From Procambarus clarkii (Eukaryota; Arthropoda; Malacostraca; Decapoda; Cambaridae), in NCBI RefSeq assembly GCF_040958095.1, contig NC_091180.1, positions 557,139-621,138 on the forward strand: a DNA stretch of 64,000 nt, written 5' to 3'. Positions within the stretch are counted from its first letter, which is position 1. Each line of letters starts with the position of its first letter. Shown here piece by piece: positions 50,391 to 64,000 of the stretch. A program made the position numbers and the translations under genes. Below the pieces are notes generated by a model, which saw only the letters and a list, made by a program, of their open reading frames with translations, made no database searches and was not told where the DNA came from.

Positions 50391-51869
50391 ACCAGGACTA
50401 CAACCACCACCATCACTACAACCACCACCAGGACTACAACCACCACCAGGACTACAACCACCACCAGACCTAAGACCCCCACCAAGACTGTGACCACCAC
50501 CAGGACTACAATCACAACCATGACTAGGACCTCCACCAGAAATAAGACCACCAATAGGACTTCAACCATCACTAGGACTACAACAACCACCAGGACTACA
50601 ACCACCACCAGGTCTACATCCACCACCAGGACTAAGACCACTACAAGGACTACGACCACTACCAGGACTATCCCCACAAATAGGACTCCACCCACCAACA
50701 GGACTAAGACCACCACTAGGATTACAACCACCACCAGGACTACAACACACACCAGGACTACAACCACCATCAGGACTACAACCCTCACCAGGACTGCAAC
50801 CACCACCTGGACTATGTCCACAAAATAGACTAAGACAATCACCAAGACTACACCCATCACCAGGAGTACGACCACCACCAGGAATTACACCATCATTAGG
50901 TCTCCAACCACCACTAGGACTAGGACCAACACCAGGACTACAACCCACACCAGGACTACAACCACCACCAGGACTAAGACCACCGCCAAGACTGCAACCA
51001 CCACCAGAACAAAAACCACCGCCTGGACTACAACCCTCACCAGGAATCCAACCACCACCTGGACTAAGACCTCCACCAGGACTACACCCACCACCTGGAC
51101 TAAGACTAACACCAGGACCACGACCACCACCAAGACTACAACCACCACCAGGATTACAACCCTCACAGGAATACAACCACCACCAGGACCAGGACCACCA
51201 CTAGGACTACAAAAACCACCAGTACTACAACCACCATCAAGATTAGGACCACCACCAGGACTACAACCACCACCAGGACTATAACCACAACCAGGACTAC
51301 AACCTCCACCAAGACAGCAACCACCACCAGCACTAAGACCACCACCAGGAGTACTACCACGACCAAGACTACAAACATCATTAGGACTACAACTACCAAC
51401 AGGAATAGGACCTGCACCAGGAACAAGACCACCACCAGGACTACAAACATCACCTGGATTACACCCACCACCAGGACTAAGTCCACCACTAGGTTTACAA
51501 CCACCACCAGGACTAAGATAACCACCAGGACTAAGACCATCACGAGGACTACAACTACCATCAGGACTACAACCACCATCAGGACTAGGACCACCACCTG
51601 GACTAAAACCACCACCAGGACTACAACCACCACCAGGAATAAGACCACCACAAGGACGCAACACTCACCAGGAATACAAGCACCACCAGGACTAGGACCA
51701 CCACTAGGACAAAACCATCACCAGGACTACAACCACCACCAGGACTCCACCCACCACCTGGAATAAGACCACCACCAGGACTACAGCCATCACCAGGACT
51801 ACACCCACCACCAGGACTAAGACCACCACTAGGATTACGACCTCTACCTGGGCTACAACAACTACCAGG

Positions 51870-51912
51870 AGTACGAGGTTGTCGTACCAGGTTGTCGTCT
51901 ACTAGGACGACA
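51870..51912. repeat. Local orientation switch (small inverted segment) in the array
   Basis: After GGAGTACGA the plus strand shows GGTTGTCGTACCAGG and GGTTGTCGTC, array-like sequence in reverse orientation. It then returns through GGACGACAACC to the normal strand. GGTTGTCGTC and GACGACAACC form a short hairpin. The homologous spots near 53767, 55048 and 59722 have the usual GGAGTACGACCTCCACTAGG. It is the only polarity flip I saw in about 39.7 kb of array. Confidence 0.7.
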
Positions 51913-53218
51913 ACCACCACCAGGACTACAACCACCACAAGGACTAGGACCTCCTCCAGGAATAAGACCACCACCAGGACTGCAACCATCACTATGACTA
52001 CAACCACCAACAGGACAACAATCACCACCAGGTCAACAACCACCACTAGGACCAGGACCACCACCAAGACTAACACCACTACCAGGACTACGAACACCAC
52101 CAGGAATAAAACCAACACCAGGACTACAACCACAACCAGGAGTATGACCACCACCACGACTAGAACCACCACCAGGACAAAGACCACCACCTGGACTACA
52201 ACCCTCACCAGGACTACAACCACCACCTGGAATAAGACCTCCACCAGGATTACGACGACCACCAGAACTAAGGCCACCACAAGGACTAAGACCACCACCA
52301 GGACTACGACCACCAACAGAAGTACTGCCACCACCAGGAATACAACCACCACCAGGACTAAGACCACCACCAGGACTACGACCACTACCAGGACTACGAC
52401 CACCACCAGGACTAAGACCACCACCAGGACTATGACGACCACCAGGACTACTACCACTACCAGGACTAACACCACCACCAGGACTACAACCACCACCAGG
52501 ACTACGACCACCACCAGGACTAGGACCACCACCAAGACTGAGACCACCACCAGGACTACGACCACCACCAGGACTAAGACCACCACTAGGACTGCGAACA
52601 CCACCAGAACTACGACCACCTCCAGGACTAAGACCACCACCAGGACCACGACCCCTAACAGAAGTACTGCCACCACCAGGAATACAACCACCACCAGACC
52701 TACAACCAACACCAGGACAAAGACCACTAGCAGGACAAAGACCGCCAATAGGAATACAACCCTCATGAGGACTATAACCACAACCAGGACTAAGAACACC
52801 ACCAGGACTACAACCATAACCAGGATTACGACCTCTAACTGGACTACAACACTCACAAGGACTACAACGACCACCAGGACTACAACCATCACCAGGACTA
52901 GGACCACCACCAGGACTAAAACCCTCACTAGGACTACAACCACTCTCAGGACTGAGACCACCACCAGGACTACAACCATCACCAGGACTACACCTACCAA
53001 CAGGACTAATACCACCACCAGGACTACAACCACCACCAGGACTACAACCACCACCAGGACTAAGACCACCAACATGACTACAACCACGACCAGCACTACA
53101 ACCACCATCAAGACTAGGACCACCACCAGGACTACAACCGCCACCATGACTACAACCACCACTAGGTCTACAACCATCACCAGGACTACGACCACCATGA
53201 CAACGACCACCACCAGGA

Positions 53219-56200
53219 CTATACAACCACCAGTTCTACAACCACCACTAGGATTACAACCACCACTAGGACTACGACCACCATGACAACGACCACCACT
53301 AGGACTAAGACCACGACCAGGACTACAACCACCACCAGGACTACAACCATCACCAGGACTACACCAACCACCAGGACTAAGACTATTACCAGGACTTCAA
53401 CCACCACCATGACTAAGACCATCACCAGGACTACTACCACCACCAGGAATAAGACCACCACCAGGACTAAAACCCTCACCAGGAATACAAGCACCACCAG
53501 GACTCCACCCACCAATAGAACTAATACCACCACCAGGATTACAACCACCACCGGGACTAGGACTACCACCAGGACTACAACCACTACCAGGACTACAACC
53601 ACCACCAGGACTCCACCCACCACCGGGAATAAGACCACCACCAGAACTACAGCCATCACCAGGACTACACCCACCACCAGGACTAAGACCACCACTAGGA
53701 TTACAACCACTACCAGGACTAAGACCACCACAAGGACTACGAACTCTACCAGGGCTACAACAACTACCAGGAGTACGACCTCCACTAGGTCTACAACCAC
53801 CACCAGGACTAGGACCTCCACCAGGAATAAGACCACCACCAGGACTGCAACCATCACCATGACTACAACCACCAACAGGACAACAATCACCACCAGGCAC
53901 TACAACCACCACTTGGACTAGGACCACCACCAGGACAATGACCACCACCTGGACTACAACCACCACCTGGAATAAGACCACCACCTGGATTACGACCACC
54001 ACCAGGACTAAGGCCACCACCAGGACTAAGACCACAACCAGGACTAAGACCACCACCAGGACTACGACCACTACCAGGACTACGACCACCACCAGGACTA
54101 AAACCACCACCAGTACTATGACGACCACCAGGACTACGACCACTACGAGGACTAAGACCACCACCAGGACTACGACCACCAACAGAAGTACTGCCACCAC
54201 CAGGAATACAACCACCACCATGACTACAACCACCACCAGGTCTACAACCATCACCAGGATTAAAACCACCACCAGGAATACAACCACCACCAGGACTAAG
54301 TCCACCACCTGGACTACGACCACTACCAGGACTGCGACCACCACCAGGACTAAGACCACCACCAGGACTATGACGACCACCAGGACTACGACCACCACCA
54401 GGACTAAGACCACAACCAGGACTAAGACCACCACCAGGACTACGACCACTACCAGGACTACGACCACCACCAGGACTAAAACCACCACCAGTACTATGAC
54501 GACCACCAGGACTACGACCACTACGAGGACTAAGACCACCACCAGGACTACGACCACCAACAGAAGTACTGCCACCACCAGGAATACAACCACCACCATG
54601 ACTACAACCACCACCAGGACTACAACCATCACCAGGACTACACCAACCACCAGGACTAAGACCATTACCAGGACTTCAACCACCACCATGACTAAGACCA
54701 TCACCAGGACTACTACCACCACCAGGAATAAGACCACCACCAGGACTAAAACCCTCACCAGGAATACAAGCACCACCAGGACTCCACCCACCAATAGAAC
54801 TAATACCACCACCAGGATTACAACCACCACCGGGACTAGGACTACCACCAGGACTACAACCACCACCAGGACTACAACCACCACCAGGACTCCACCCACC
54901 ACCGGGAATAAGACCACCACCAGAACTACAGCCATCACCAGGACTACACCCACCACCAGGACTAAGACCACCACTAGGATTACAACCACTACCAGGACTA
55001 AGACCACCACAAGGACTACGAACTCTACCAGGGCTACAACAACTACCAGGAGTACGACCTCCACTAGGTCTACAACCACCACCAGGACTAGGACCTCCAC
55101 CAGGAATAAGACCACCACCAGGACTAGGACCTCCACCAGGAATAAGACCACCACCAGGACTGCAACCATCACCATGACTACAACCACCAACAGGACAACA
55201 ATCACCACCAGGTCTACAACCACCACTTGGACTAGGACCACCACCAGGACAATGACCACCACCTGGACTACAACCCTCACCAGGACTACAACCACCACCT
55301 GGAATAAGACCACCACCAGGATTACGACCACCACCAGGACTAAGGCCACCACCAGGACTAAGACCACAACCAGGACTAAGACCACCACCAGGACTACGAC
55401 CACTACCAGGACTACGACCACCACCAGGACTAAAACCACCACCAGTACTATGACGACCACCAGGACTACGACCACTACGAGGACTAAGACCACCACCAGG
55501 ACTACGACCACCAACAGAAGTACTGCCACCACCAGGAATACAACCACCACTATGACTACAACCACCACCGGGTCTACAACCATCACCAGGATTAAAACCA
55601 CCACCAGGAATACAACCACCACCAGGACTAAGTCCACCACCTGGACTACGACCACTACCAGGACTGCGACCACCACCAGGACTAAGACCACCACCAGGAC
55701 TATGACGACCACCAGGACTACGACCACCACCAGGACTAAGACCACAACCAGGACTAAGACCACCACCAGGACTACGACCACTACCAGGACTACGACCACC
55801 ACCAGGACTAAAACCACCACCAGTACTATGACGACCACCAGGACTACGACCACTACGAGGACTAAAACCACCACCAGGACTACGACCACCAACAGAAGTA
55901 CTGCCACCACCAGGAATACAACCACCACCATGACTACAACCACCACCAGGTCTACAACCATCACCAGGATTAAAACCACCACCAGGAATACAACCACCAC
56001 CAGGACTAAGTCCACCACCAGGACTACGACCACTACCAGGACTGCGACCACCACCAGGACTAAGACCACCACCAGGACTATGACGACCACCAGGACTACG
56101 ACCACTACCAGGAATAAGACCACCACCAGGACTACGACCACCAACAGAATTACTGCCACCACCAGGAATACAACCACCACCATGACTACAACCACCACCA
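53219..56200. repeat. Higher-order repeat block (378 bp and about 1.28-kb periods)
   Basis: The rare word GAAGTACTGCCACC recurs at 54185 and 54563 (378 bp, or 21 units), again near 55518 and 55896, and as GAATTACTGCC near 56150. A larger period of 1,279 bp links 53401 to 54680 (CCACCACCATGACTAAGACC). So at least two nested amplification levels sit on the 18-bp unit. Confidence 0.8.
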
Positions 56201-57799
56201 TGACTACAACCACCACCAGGTCTACAACCATCACCAGGACTGCAACCATCACCATGACTACATCCACCAACAGGACAACAATCACCACCAGGTCTACAAC
56301 CACCTCCAAGACTAAGACCACTACCGGGACTACAATTACCACCAGGAATACAACCACCACCAGGACTAAGACCACCACCAGGGCTACGACCACCACCAGG
56401 ACTACGACTACCACCAGGACTATGACTGCCACCAGGACTACAACCACCACCAGGACTACATCCACCACCAGGACTACACCAACCACGAGGACTACAACTA
56501 CCACCAGGATTAGGACCACCACCATGACTAACACCATCACCAGAACTCCTACCACCACCCCACCACCAGCACTACAACTACCACCAGGACTACAACCACC
56601 ACCATGACTACAACCACCACCAGGACTACAACAACCACCAGGACAAAGACCACCACCAGGACTACAACCACCACCAGGACTACACCTACCACAATGAATA
56701 AGATCCCCACCAGGACTACAACCAAAACCAGGACTACACCCACCACTGGGACTACAACCACCATGACTAAGACCATCACCAAGACTACTACCACCACCAG
56801 GATTACAACCACCACCAGGACTACAACCACCACCAGCACTACAATCAGCATTTGGCCTACAACCACCACAAGGACAATAACCATAACCAGGACTGCAATC
56901 ACCACCAAGACTACAACTACCCCCTAGACTAAGACCATCACCAGGTCTAGAACCACCACCAGGGCTACAACTACTACTAGGACTGCAACAACCACCAGGC
57001 CTGCAACAACCACCAGGACTACAACCACTACCAGGACTAAAACAATCACCAGCACTACAACCACCACCAGGACTACAACCACCATCAGCACAACAACTAC
57101 CACCAGAACTACAACCACCACCAGGACTACAACCACCACCAGGACTAAGACTCCCACCAGGACTAAGTCCACCACCAGGTCTACGACCACCACCAAGACT
57201 ACAACCACCACCACTACTACAACCACCACCAGGACTACAACAACCACCAGGACTAGGACCACCGCCTGGACTAAGACCACCACCAGAATTACAACCACCA
57301 CCAGGACTACAACCACCTCCAGGACTGAGACCAACCCAAGGACTAAGACCTCCACAAGGACTAAGACCACCACCAGGACTAAGACCTCCACCAGGACTAA
57401 GACCACCACCAGGACTAAGACCACCACCAGCACTAGGACCACGACCAGGACTAACACCGTCACCAGGACTACAAACACCACCAGGACTACAACCACCAGG
57501 ACTAGGACCACGACAAAGACCACCACCAGGACTAGGACCACGACAAACACAACCACCAGGACTACAACCACCACCAGGACAACAACCACCACCTGAACTA
57601 CAACCACCACCAGGACTAAGACCACTACCACGACAACAATAACCACCACGACTACAACCACCACCAGGACTAAGACCACCACCAAGACTAGGACCACAAC
57701 AAGGACTACAAACACCTGCAGGACTAAAACCACCACCAGGACTAAGACCACCACTAGGACTACGTCCACCACCAGGACTAAGACCACCACCACGACTAC

Positions 57800-58097
57800 T
57801 GTTGAAAATTTCCAACAGTAATAAACTGCTATTGTATTATAATTAATCCTTATCATTATATACTAACTATAGTAGTTATTAATTCCACTAATGGTAGTGT
57901 CAACATAAATTAAACCATTTCATCTGCGTATTAGTGCTAGAATTCTCATGAAATCGAGTAGCAACATTGCGTCAGATAATGTCCAGTTAGACACGTTTAT
58001 TACCAATGTGTTAGAGAATTGAATGTGATTCTCTAAAATTATCAGTATTCCGTGTAATAATTACATACGGATAATATGACTCCCGATAATCTAAAAG
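57800..58097 (+). mobile_element. Truncated third BEL-type LTR, plus orientation, copy A
   Basis: It starts with TGTTGAAAATTTCCAACA directly after array ending GACTAC. It aligns with the first ~290 bp of the BEL-1/BEL-2 LTR coding strand through shared words: GCTAGAATTCTCA, GCGTCAGAT, and AGAGAATTGAATGTGATTCT against GAATTGAATTCGATTCT. It ends abruptly where the array resumes (near 58098). The rest of the LTR, about 1.3 kb, is missing and there is no second target duplication. It is a distinct LTR subfamily. Confidence 0.82.
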
Positions 58098-61000
58098 GAA
58101 TACAAACACCACCAGGACTACACCCACCATCAGGACTACAACCACCACCAGGACTACAACCACCACCAGGACTACAACTACTTCCAGGACTACACCCACC
58201 ACCAGGACTACACCCACCACCAGAACCATTACCACCACCAGGACTACACCCACCACCAGGACTAAGACCACCACCAGGACTACAACCACCACCAGGACTA
58301 CAGCCACCTCAAGGACTAAAACCACCACCAGGACAAGGACCACCACCAGGACTAATCCACCACCAGGACTAGGACTACCACCAGGACTACAACCACCAGT
58401 GGGACTATAACCACCACCCGAACTAAGACCACCACCCGAACTAAGACCACCACCAGGACTACAACCACCACCTGGACTACAACCACCACCAGGACTACAA
58501 CCACCACTAGGACTACACCCACCACCAGGACTACAACCACCACCAGGACTACAACCACCACCAGGACTACAACCACAACCAGGACTACAACCACCACCTG
58601 GACTACAACCACTTCCAGGACTACACCCACCACCCGAACTAAGACCACCACTAGGACTACACCCACCACCAGGACTAAGAAAACCACCAGGACTACAACC
58701 ACGACCAGAACTAAGACCACCACCAGGACTACAACCACCACCAGAACTACAACCACCACCAGGACTAAAACCACCACCAGGACTAAGACCACCACCAGGA
58801 CTAATCCACCACCAGGACTAGGACCACCACCAGGACTACAAGCACCAGTGGGACTATGACCACCACCAGGACTAAGACCTCCACAAGGACTAAGACCTCC
58901 ACCAGGACTACAATCACTATCAGGACTACAACCACTACCAGGACTACACTCACCACCAGGACTAGGACGACAACCAGGACTACAACCACCACCAGGACTA
59001 AGACCACCACCAGGACTACAACCACCACCACAACTAAAACTACCACTAGGACTACAACCACCAGCGGGACCAGGACCACCACCAGGATTACAACCACCAC
59101 CAGGACTACAACCACCACCAGGTCTACAACCATCACTAGGACTACGACCACCATGACATCGACCACCACCAGGACTATACAACCACCAGTTCTACAACCA
59201 CCACTAGGATTACAACCACCACCAGGACTACGACCACCATGACAACGACCACCACTAGGACTAAGACCACGACCAGGACTACAACCACCACCAGGACTAC
59301 AACCATCACCAGGACTACACCAACCACCAGGACTAAGACCATTACCAGGACTTCAACCACAACCATGACTAAAACCATCACCAGGACTACTACCACCACC
59401 AGGAATAAGACCACCACCAGGACTAAAACCCTCACCAGGAATACAAGCACCACCAGGACTCCACCCACCAATAAAACTAATACCACCACCAGGATTACAA
59501 CCACCACCGGGACTAGGACTACCACCAGGACTACAACCACCACCAGGACTACAACCACCACCAGGACTCCACCCACCACCGGGAATAAGACCACCACCAG
59601 AACTACAGCCATCACCAGGAGTACACCCACCACCAGGACTAAGACCACCACTAGGATTACAACCACTACCAGGACTAAGACCACCACAAGGACTACGAAC
59701 TCTACCAGGGCTACAACAACTACCAGGAGTACGACCTCCACTAGGTCTACAACCACCACCAGGACTAGGACCTCCACCAGGAATAAGACCACCACCAGGA
59801 CTGCAACCATCACCATGACTACAACCACCAACAGGACAACAATCACCACCAGGTCTACAACCACCACTTGGACTAGGACCACCACCAGGACAATGACCAC
59901 CACCTGGACTACAACCCTCACCAGGACTACAACCACCACCTGGAATAAGACCACCACCAGGATTACCACCACCACCAGGACTAAGGCCACCACCAGGACT
60001 AAGACCACAACCAGGACTAAGACCACCACCAGGACTACGACCACTACCAGGACTACGACCACCACCAGGACTAAAACCACCACCAGTACTATGACGACCA
60101 CCAGGACTACGACCACTACGAGGACTAAGACCACCACCAGGACTACGACCACCAACAGAAGTACTGCCACCACCAGGAATACAACCACCACCATGACTAC
60201 AACCACCACCAGGTCTACAACCATCACCAGGATTAAAACCACCACCAGGAATACAACCACCACCAGGACTAAGTCCACCACCAGGACTACGACCACTACC
60301 AGGACTGCGACCACCACCAGGACTAAGACCACCACCAGGACTATGACGACCACCAGGACTACGACCACCACCAGGACTAAGACCACAACCAGGACTAAGA
60401 CCACCACCAGGACTACGACCACTACCAGGACTACGACCACCACCAGGACTAAAACCACCACCAGTACTATGACGACCACCAGGACTACGACCACTACGAG
60501 GACTAAGACCACCACCAGGACTACGACCACCAACAGAAGTACTGCCACCACCAGGAATACAACCACCACCATGACTACAACCACCACCAGGTCTACAACC
60601 ATCACCAGGATTAAAACCACCACCAGGAATACAACCACCACCAGGACTAAGTCCACCACCAGGACTACGACCACTACCAGGACTGCGACCACCACCAGGA
60701 CTAAGACCACCACCAGGACTATGACGACCACCAGGACTACGACCACTACCAGGACTAAGACCACCACCAGGACTACGACCACCAACAGAATTACTGCCAC
60801 CACCAGGAATACAACCACCACCATGACTACAACCACCACCAGGTCTACAACCATCACCAGGACTGCAACCATCACCATGACTACAACCACTAACAGGACA
60901 ACAATCACCACCAGGTCTACAACCACCACCAAGACTAAGACCACCACCAGGGCTACGACCACCACCAGGACTACGACTACCACCAGGACTATGACAGCCA

Positions 61001-62314
61001 CCAGGACTACAACCACCACCAGGACTACATCCACCACCAGGACTACACCAACCACGAGGACTACAACCACCACCAGGATTAGGACCACCACCATGACTAA
61101 CACCATCACCAGAACTCCTACCACCACCCCACCACCAGCACTACAACTACCACCAGGACTACAACCACCACCATGACTACAACCACCACCAGGACTACAA
61201 CAACCACCAGGACAAAGACCACCACCAGGACTACAACCACCACCAGGACTACACCTACCACAATGAATAAGATCCCCACCAGGACTACAACCAAAACCAG
61301 GACTACACCCACCACTGGGACTACAACCACCATGACTAAGACCATCACCAAGACTACTACCACCACCAGGATTACAACCACCACCAGGACTACAACCACC
61401 ACCAGCACTACAATCAGCATTTGGCCTACAACCACCACAAGGACAATAACCATAACCAGGACTGCAATCACCACCAAGACTACAACTACCCCCTGGACTA
61501 AGACCATCACCAGGTCTAGAACCACCACCAGGGCTACAACTACTACTAGGACTGCAACAACCACCAGGCCTGCAACAACCACCAGGACTACAACCACTAC
61601 CAGGACTAAAACAATCACCAGCACTACAACCACCACCAGGACTACAACCACCATCAGCACAACAACTACCACCAGAACTACAACCACCACCAGGACTACA
61701 ACCACCACCAGGACTAAGACTCCCACCAGGACTAAGTCCACCACCAGGTCTACGACCACCACCAAGACTACAACCACCACCACTACTACAACCACCACCA
61801 GAATTACAACCACCACCAAGACTACAACCACCTCCAGGACTGAGACCAACCCAAGGAATAAGACCTCCACAAGGACTAAGACCACCACCAGGACTAAGAC
61901 CACCACCAGGACTAAGACCACCACCAGGACTAAGACCACCACCAGCACTAGGACCACGACCAGGACTAACACCGTCACCAGGACTACAAACACCACCAGG
62001 ACTACAACCACCAGGACTAGGACCACGACAAAGACCACCACCAGGACTAGGACCACGACAAACACAACCACCAGGACTACAACCACCACCAGGACAACAA
62101 ATACCACCTGAACTACAACCACCACCAGGACTAAGACCACTACCACGACAACAATAACCACCACGACTACAACCACCACCAGGACTAAGACCACCACCAG
62201 GACTAGGACCACAACAAGGACTACAAACACCTGCAGGACTAAAACCACCACCAGGACTAAGACCACCACTAGGACTACGTCCACCACCAGGACTAAGACC
62301 ACCACCACGACTAC
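58098..62314. repeat. Giant 18-bp minisatellite, segment 4
   Basis: The array continues for 4.2 kb between the two LTR fragments. From about 59110 it repeats the content of 53155 onward, and before that it contains the stretch later copied to 62.6-63.6 kb. Confidence 0.93.
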
Positions 62315-63600
62315 TGTTGGAAATTTCCAACAGTAATAAACTGCTATTGTATTATAATAAATCTTTATCATTATATACTAACTATAGTAGTTATTAATTC
62401 CACTAATGGTAGTGTCAACATAAATTAAACCATTTCATCTGCGTATTAGTGCTAGAATTCTCATGAAATCGAGTAGCAACATTGCGTCAGATAATGTCCA
62501 GTTAGACACGTTTATTACCAATGTGTTAGAGAATTGAATGTGATTCTCTAAAATTATCAGTATTCCGTGTAATAATTACATACGGATAATATGACTCCCG
62601 ATAATCTTAAAGGACTACAAACACCACCAGGACTACACCCACCATCAGGACTACAACCACCACCAGGACTACAACCACCACCAGGACTACAACTACTTCC
62701 AGGACTACACCCACCACCAGGACTACACCCACCACCAGAACCATTACCACCACCAGGACTACACCCACCACCAGGACTAAGACCACCACCAGGACTACAA
62801 CCACAACCAGGACTACAGCCACCTCCAGGACTAAAACCACCACCAGGACTAGGACCACCACCAGGACTAATCCACCACCAGGACTAGGACTACCACCAGG
62901 ACTACAACCACCAGTGGGACTATAACCACCACCCGAACTAAGACCACCACCAGGACTACAACCACCACCTGGACTACAACCACCACCAGGACTACAACCA
63001 CCACTAGGACTACACCCACCACCAGGACTACAACCACCACCAGGACTACAACCACCACCAGGACTACAACCACAACCAGGACTACAACCACCACCTGGAC
63101 TACAACCACTTCCAGGACTACACCCACCACCCGAACTAAGACCACCACTAGGACTACACCCACCACCAGGACTAAGAAAACCACCAGGACTACAACCACG
63201 ACCAGAACTAAGACCACCACCAGGACTACAACCACCACCAGAACTACAACCACCACCAGGACTAAAACCACCACCAGGACTAAGACCACCACCAGGACTA
63301 ATCCACCACCAGGACTAGGACCACCACCAGGACTACAAGCACCAGTGGGACTATGACCACCACCAGGACTAAGACCTCCACAAGGACTAAGACCTCCACC
63401 AGGACTACAATCACTATCAGGACTACAACCACTACCAGGACTACACTCACCACCAGGACTAAGACGACAACCAGGACTACAACCACCACCAGGACTAAGA
63501 CCACCACCAGGACTACAACCACCACCACAACTAAAACTACCACTAGGACTACAACCACCAGCGGGACCAGGACCACCACCAGGACTACAACCACCACCAG
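59110..63600. repeat. Second copy of a 4.5-6 kb duplication containing the LTR fragment
   Basis: Anchors are 53217 with 59172 and 53401 with 59357 (offset about 5,956), 57800 with 62315 (offset 4,515), and 58856 with 63353 (offset 4,497). The LTR fragment and both its junctions are included. The change in offset, 1,441 bp, corresponds to one 1,279-bp higher-order repeat plus nine 18-bp units missing from this copy. The last change is one unit. In the LTR part only a few bases differ, so the event is recent. Confidence 0.87.
62315..62611 (+). mobile_element. Truncated third BEL-type LTR, plus orientation, copy B
   Basis: Duplicate of 57800-58097 with the same left and right junctions. It begins with the unaltered palindrome TGTTGGAAATTTCCAACA, where copy A has one G-to-A change. 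It was created by segmental duplication, not by a second insertion. Confidence 0.85.
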
Positions 63601-64000
63601 GACTACAACCACCACCAGAACTACAACCACCTCCAGGACTAAGACCACAACCAGGACTAGAACCACCAGCGGGAATAGGACCACCACCAGGAATAGGACC
63701 ACCACAGGGACTAAGACCACCACCAGACTATGTCCACCACCAGGACTAGGACCACCACCAAGACTAGTACCACCACCAGGACTAAGACCACCACCAGGAC
63801 TACAACCACCACCAGAACTACAACCACCACCAGGACTAAGACCACCACCAAGAATGCAAAAACCACCAGGACTACAACCACTACCAGGACTACACCCACC
63901 TTCAGGACTACAACCACCACCAGGACTAAGATCACCACCAAGACTACAACCTAAGGACTAGGACCACAACCAGGACTACAAACACCTCCAGGACTAAATG
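62612..64000. repeat. Giant 18-bp minisatellite, segment 5 (continues past the window)
   Basis: The array continues to the window edge. 62612-63590 follows 58098-59090 closely; beyond that the similarity to the first copy is lost. Total array length cannot be given from this window. Confidence 0.93.

Larger units (their letters stand above)
48192..57799. repeat. Giant 18-bp minisatellite, segment 3
   Basis: A 9.6-kb continuation of the array between BEL-2 and the truncated third LTR. The left part (48.2-50.4 kb) shares variant series with the end of segment 2 (37.0 kb), for example CCACCTAGAATAAGACC after ACCCTCACCAGG. The right part (52-57.8 kb) has a strong higher-order structure. The longest open minus-strand reading (53397-57815, about 1,470 codons) slides from the S-P-G-G-G-C register to V-V-V-V-L-V and back. 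That shows frame is not preserved. Confidence 0.93.

Noticed and set aside
53397..57815. Minus-strand ORF of about 1,470 codons starting within the LTR fragment
   Set aside because: It passes through different frames of the 18-bp unit (S-P-G-G-G-C, then V-V-V-V-L-V, then back), which is incompatible with frame-conserving selection.

Overview
This is a eukaryotic, non-coding, repeat-dominated window. The best guess is an arthropod, probably a decapod crustacean. The grounds are interspersed runs of the arthropod telomere-type pentamer TTAGG/CCTAA, long (TA)n tracts inside foldback repeats, and BEL/Pao LTR retrotransposons. The species assignment is inference. No host protein-coding gene, rRNA, tRNA or CRISPR array could be supported.

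Layout. Positions 1-2318 are AT-rich sequence with a cluster of palindromic foldback repeats centred on (TA)n, TTAGG-type runs, a 32-bp x3 repeat and unrecognised sequence. Positions 2321-2698 hold a 21-bp minisatellite of 18 copies. From about 3025 to the right edge there is essentially one giant minisatellite with an 18-bp unit (consensus ACCACCACCAGGACTACA, roughly 2,200 units, about 39.7 kb in this window). Two BEL/Pao elements on the minus strand split it: BEL-1 (14237-24682, target duplication ACCAC) and BEL-2 (37997-48191, target duplication ACTAC). A truncated third LTR in plus orientation lies at 57800-58097 and was copied, with its surroundings, to 62315-62611.

The 18-bp unit is a multiple of three and only one of its six frames contains a stop codon. 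The array therefore shows long open frames in five registers on both strands, and I regard these as artefacts. The array has a layered history: tandem duplications of about 0.4, 0.77, 1.04, 1.28, 4.5-6 and 6.7 kb can be followed by rare variants. A paralogous empty site for BEL-1 (near 31457) shows that the 6.7-kb duplication came before that insertion.

The retroelements carry the only real genes. BEL-2 is nearly intact. It has an upstream ORF with SGNH-hydrolase (GDSL-type esterase) motifs, then gag-protease, then RT-RNase H-integrase in the same frame behind a single UGA. The UGA sits in the context GCG-UGA-CUA-GGC, identical in both elements, which suggests programmed stop-codon readthrough. 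BEL-2 has one nonsense codon in integrase. BEL-1 is more decayed: the SGNH ORF has lost 440 bp, gag has a 371-bp foldback MITE plus a frameshift and a nonsense codon, and pol has two nonsense codons. Its central gag is of a different, strongly diverged type.
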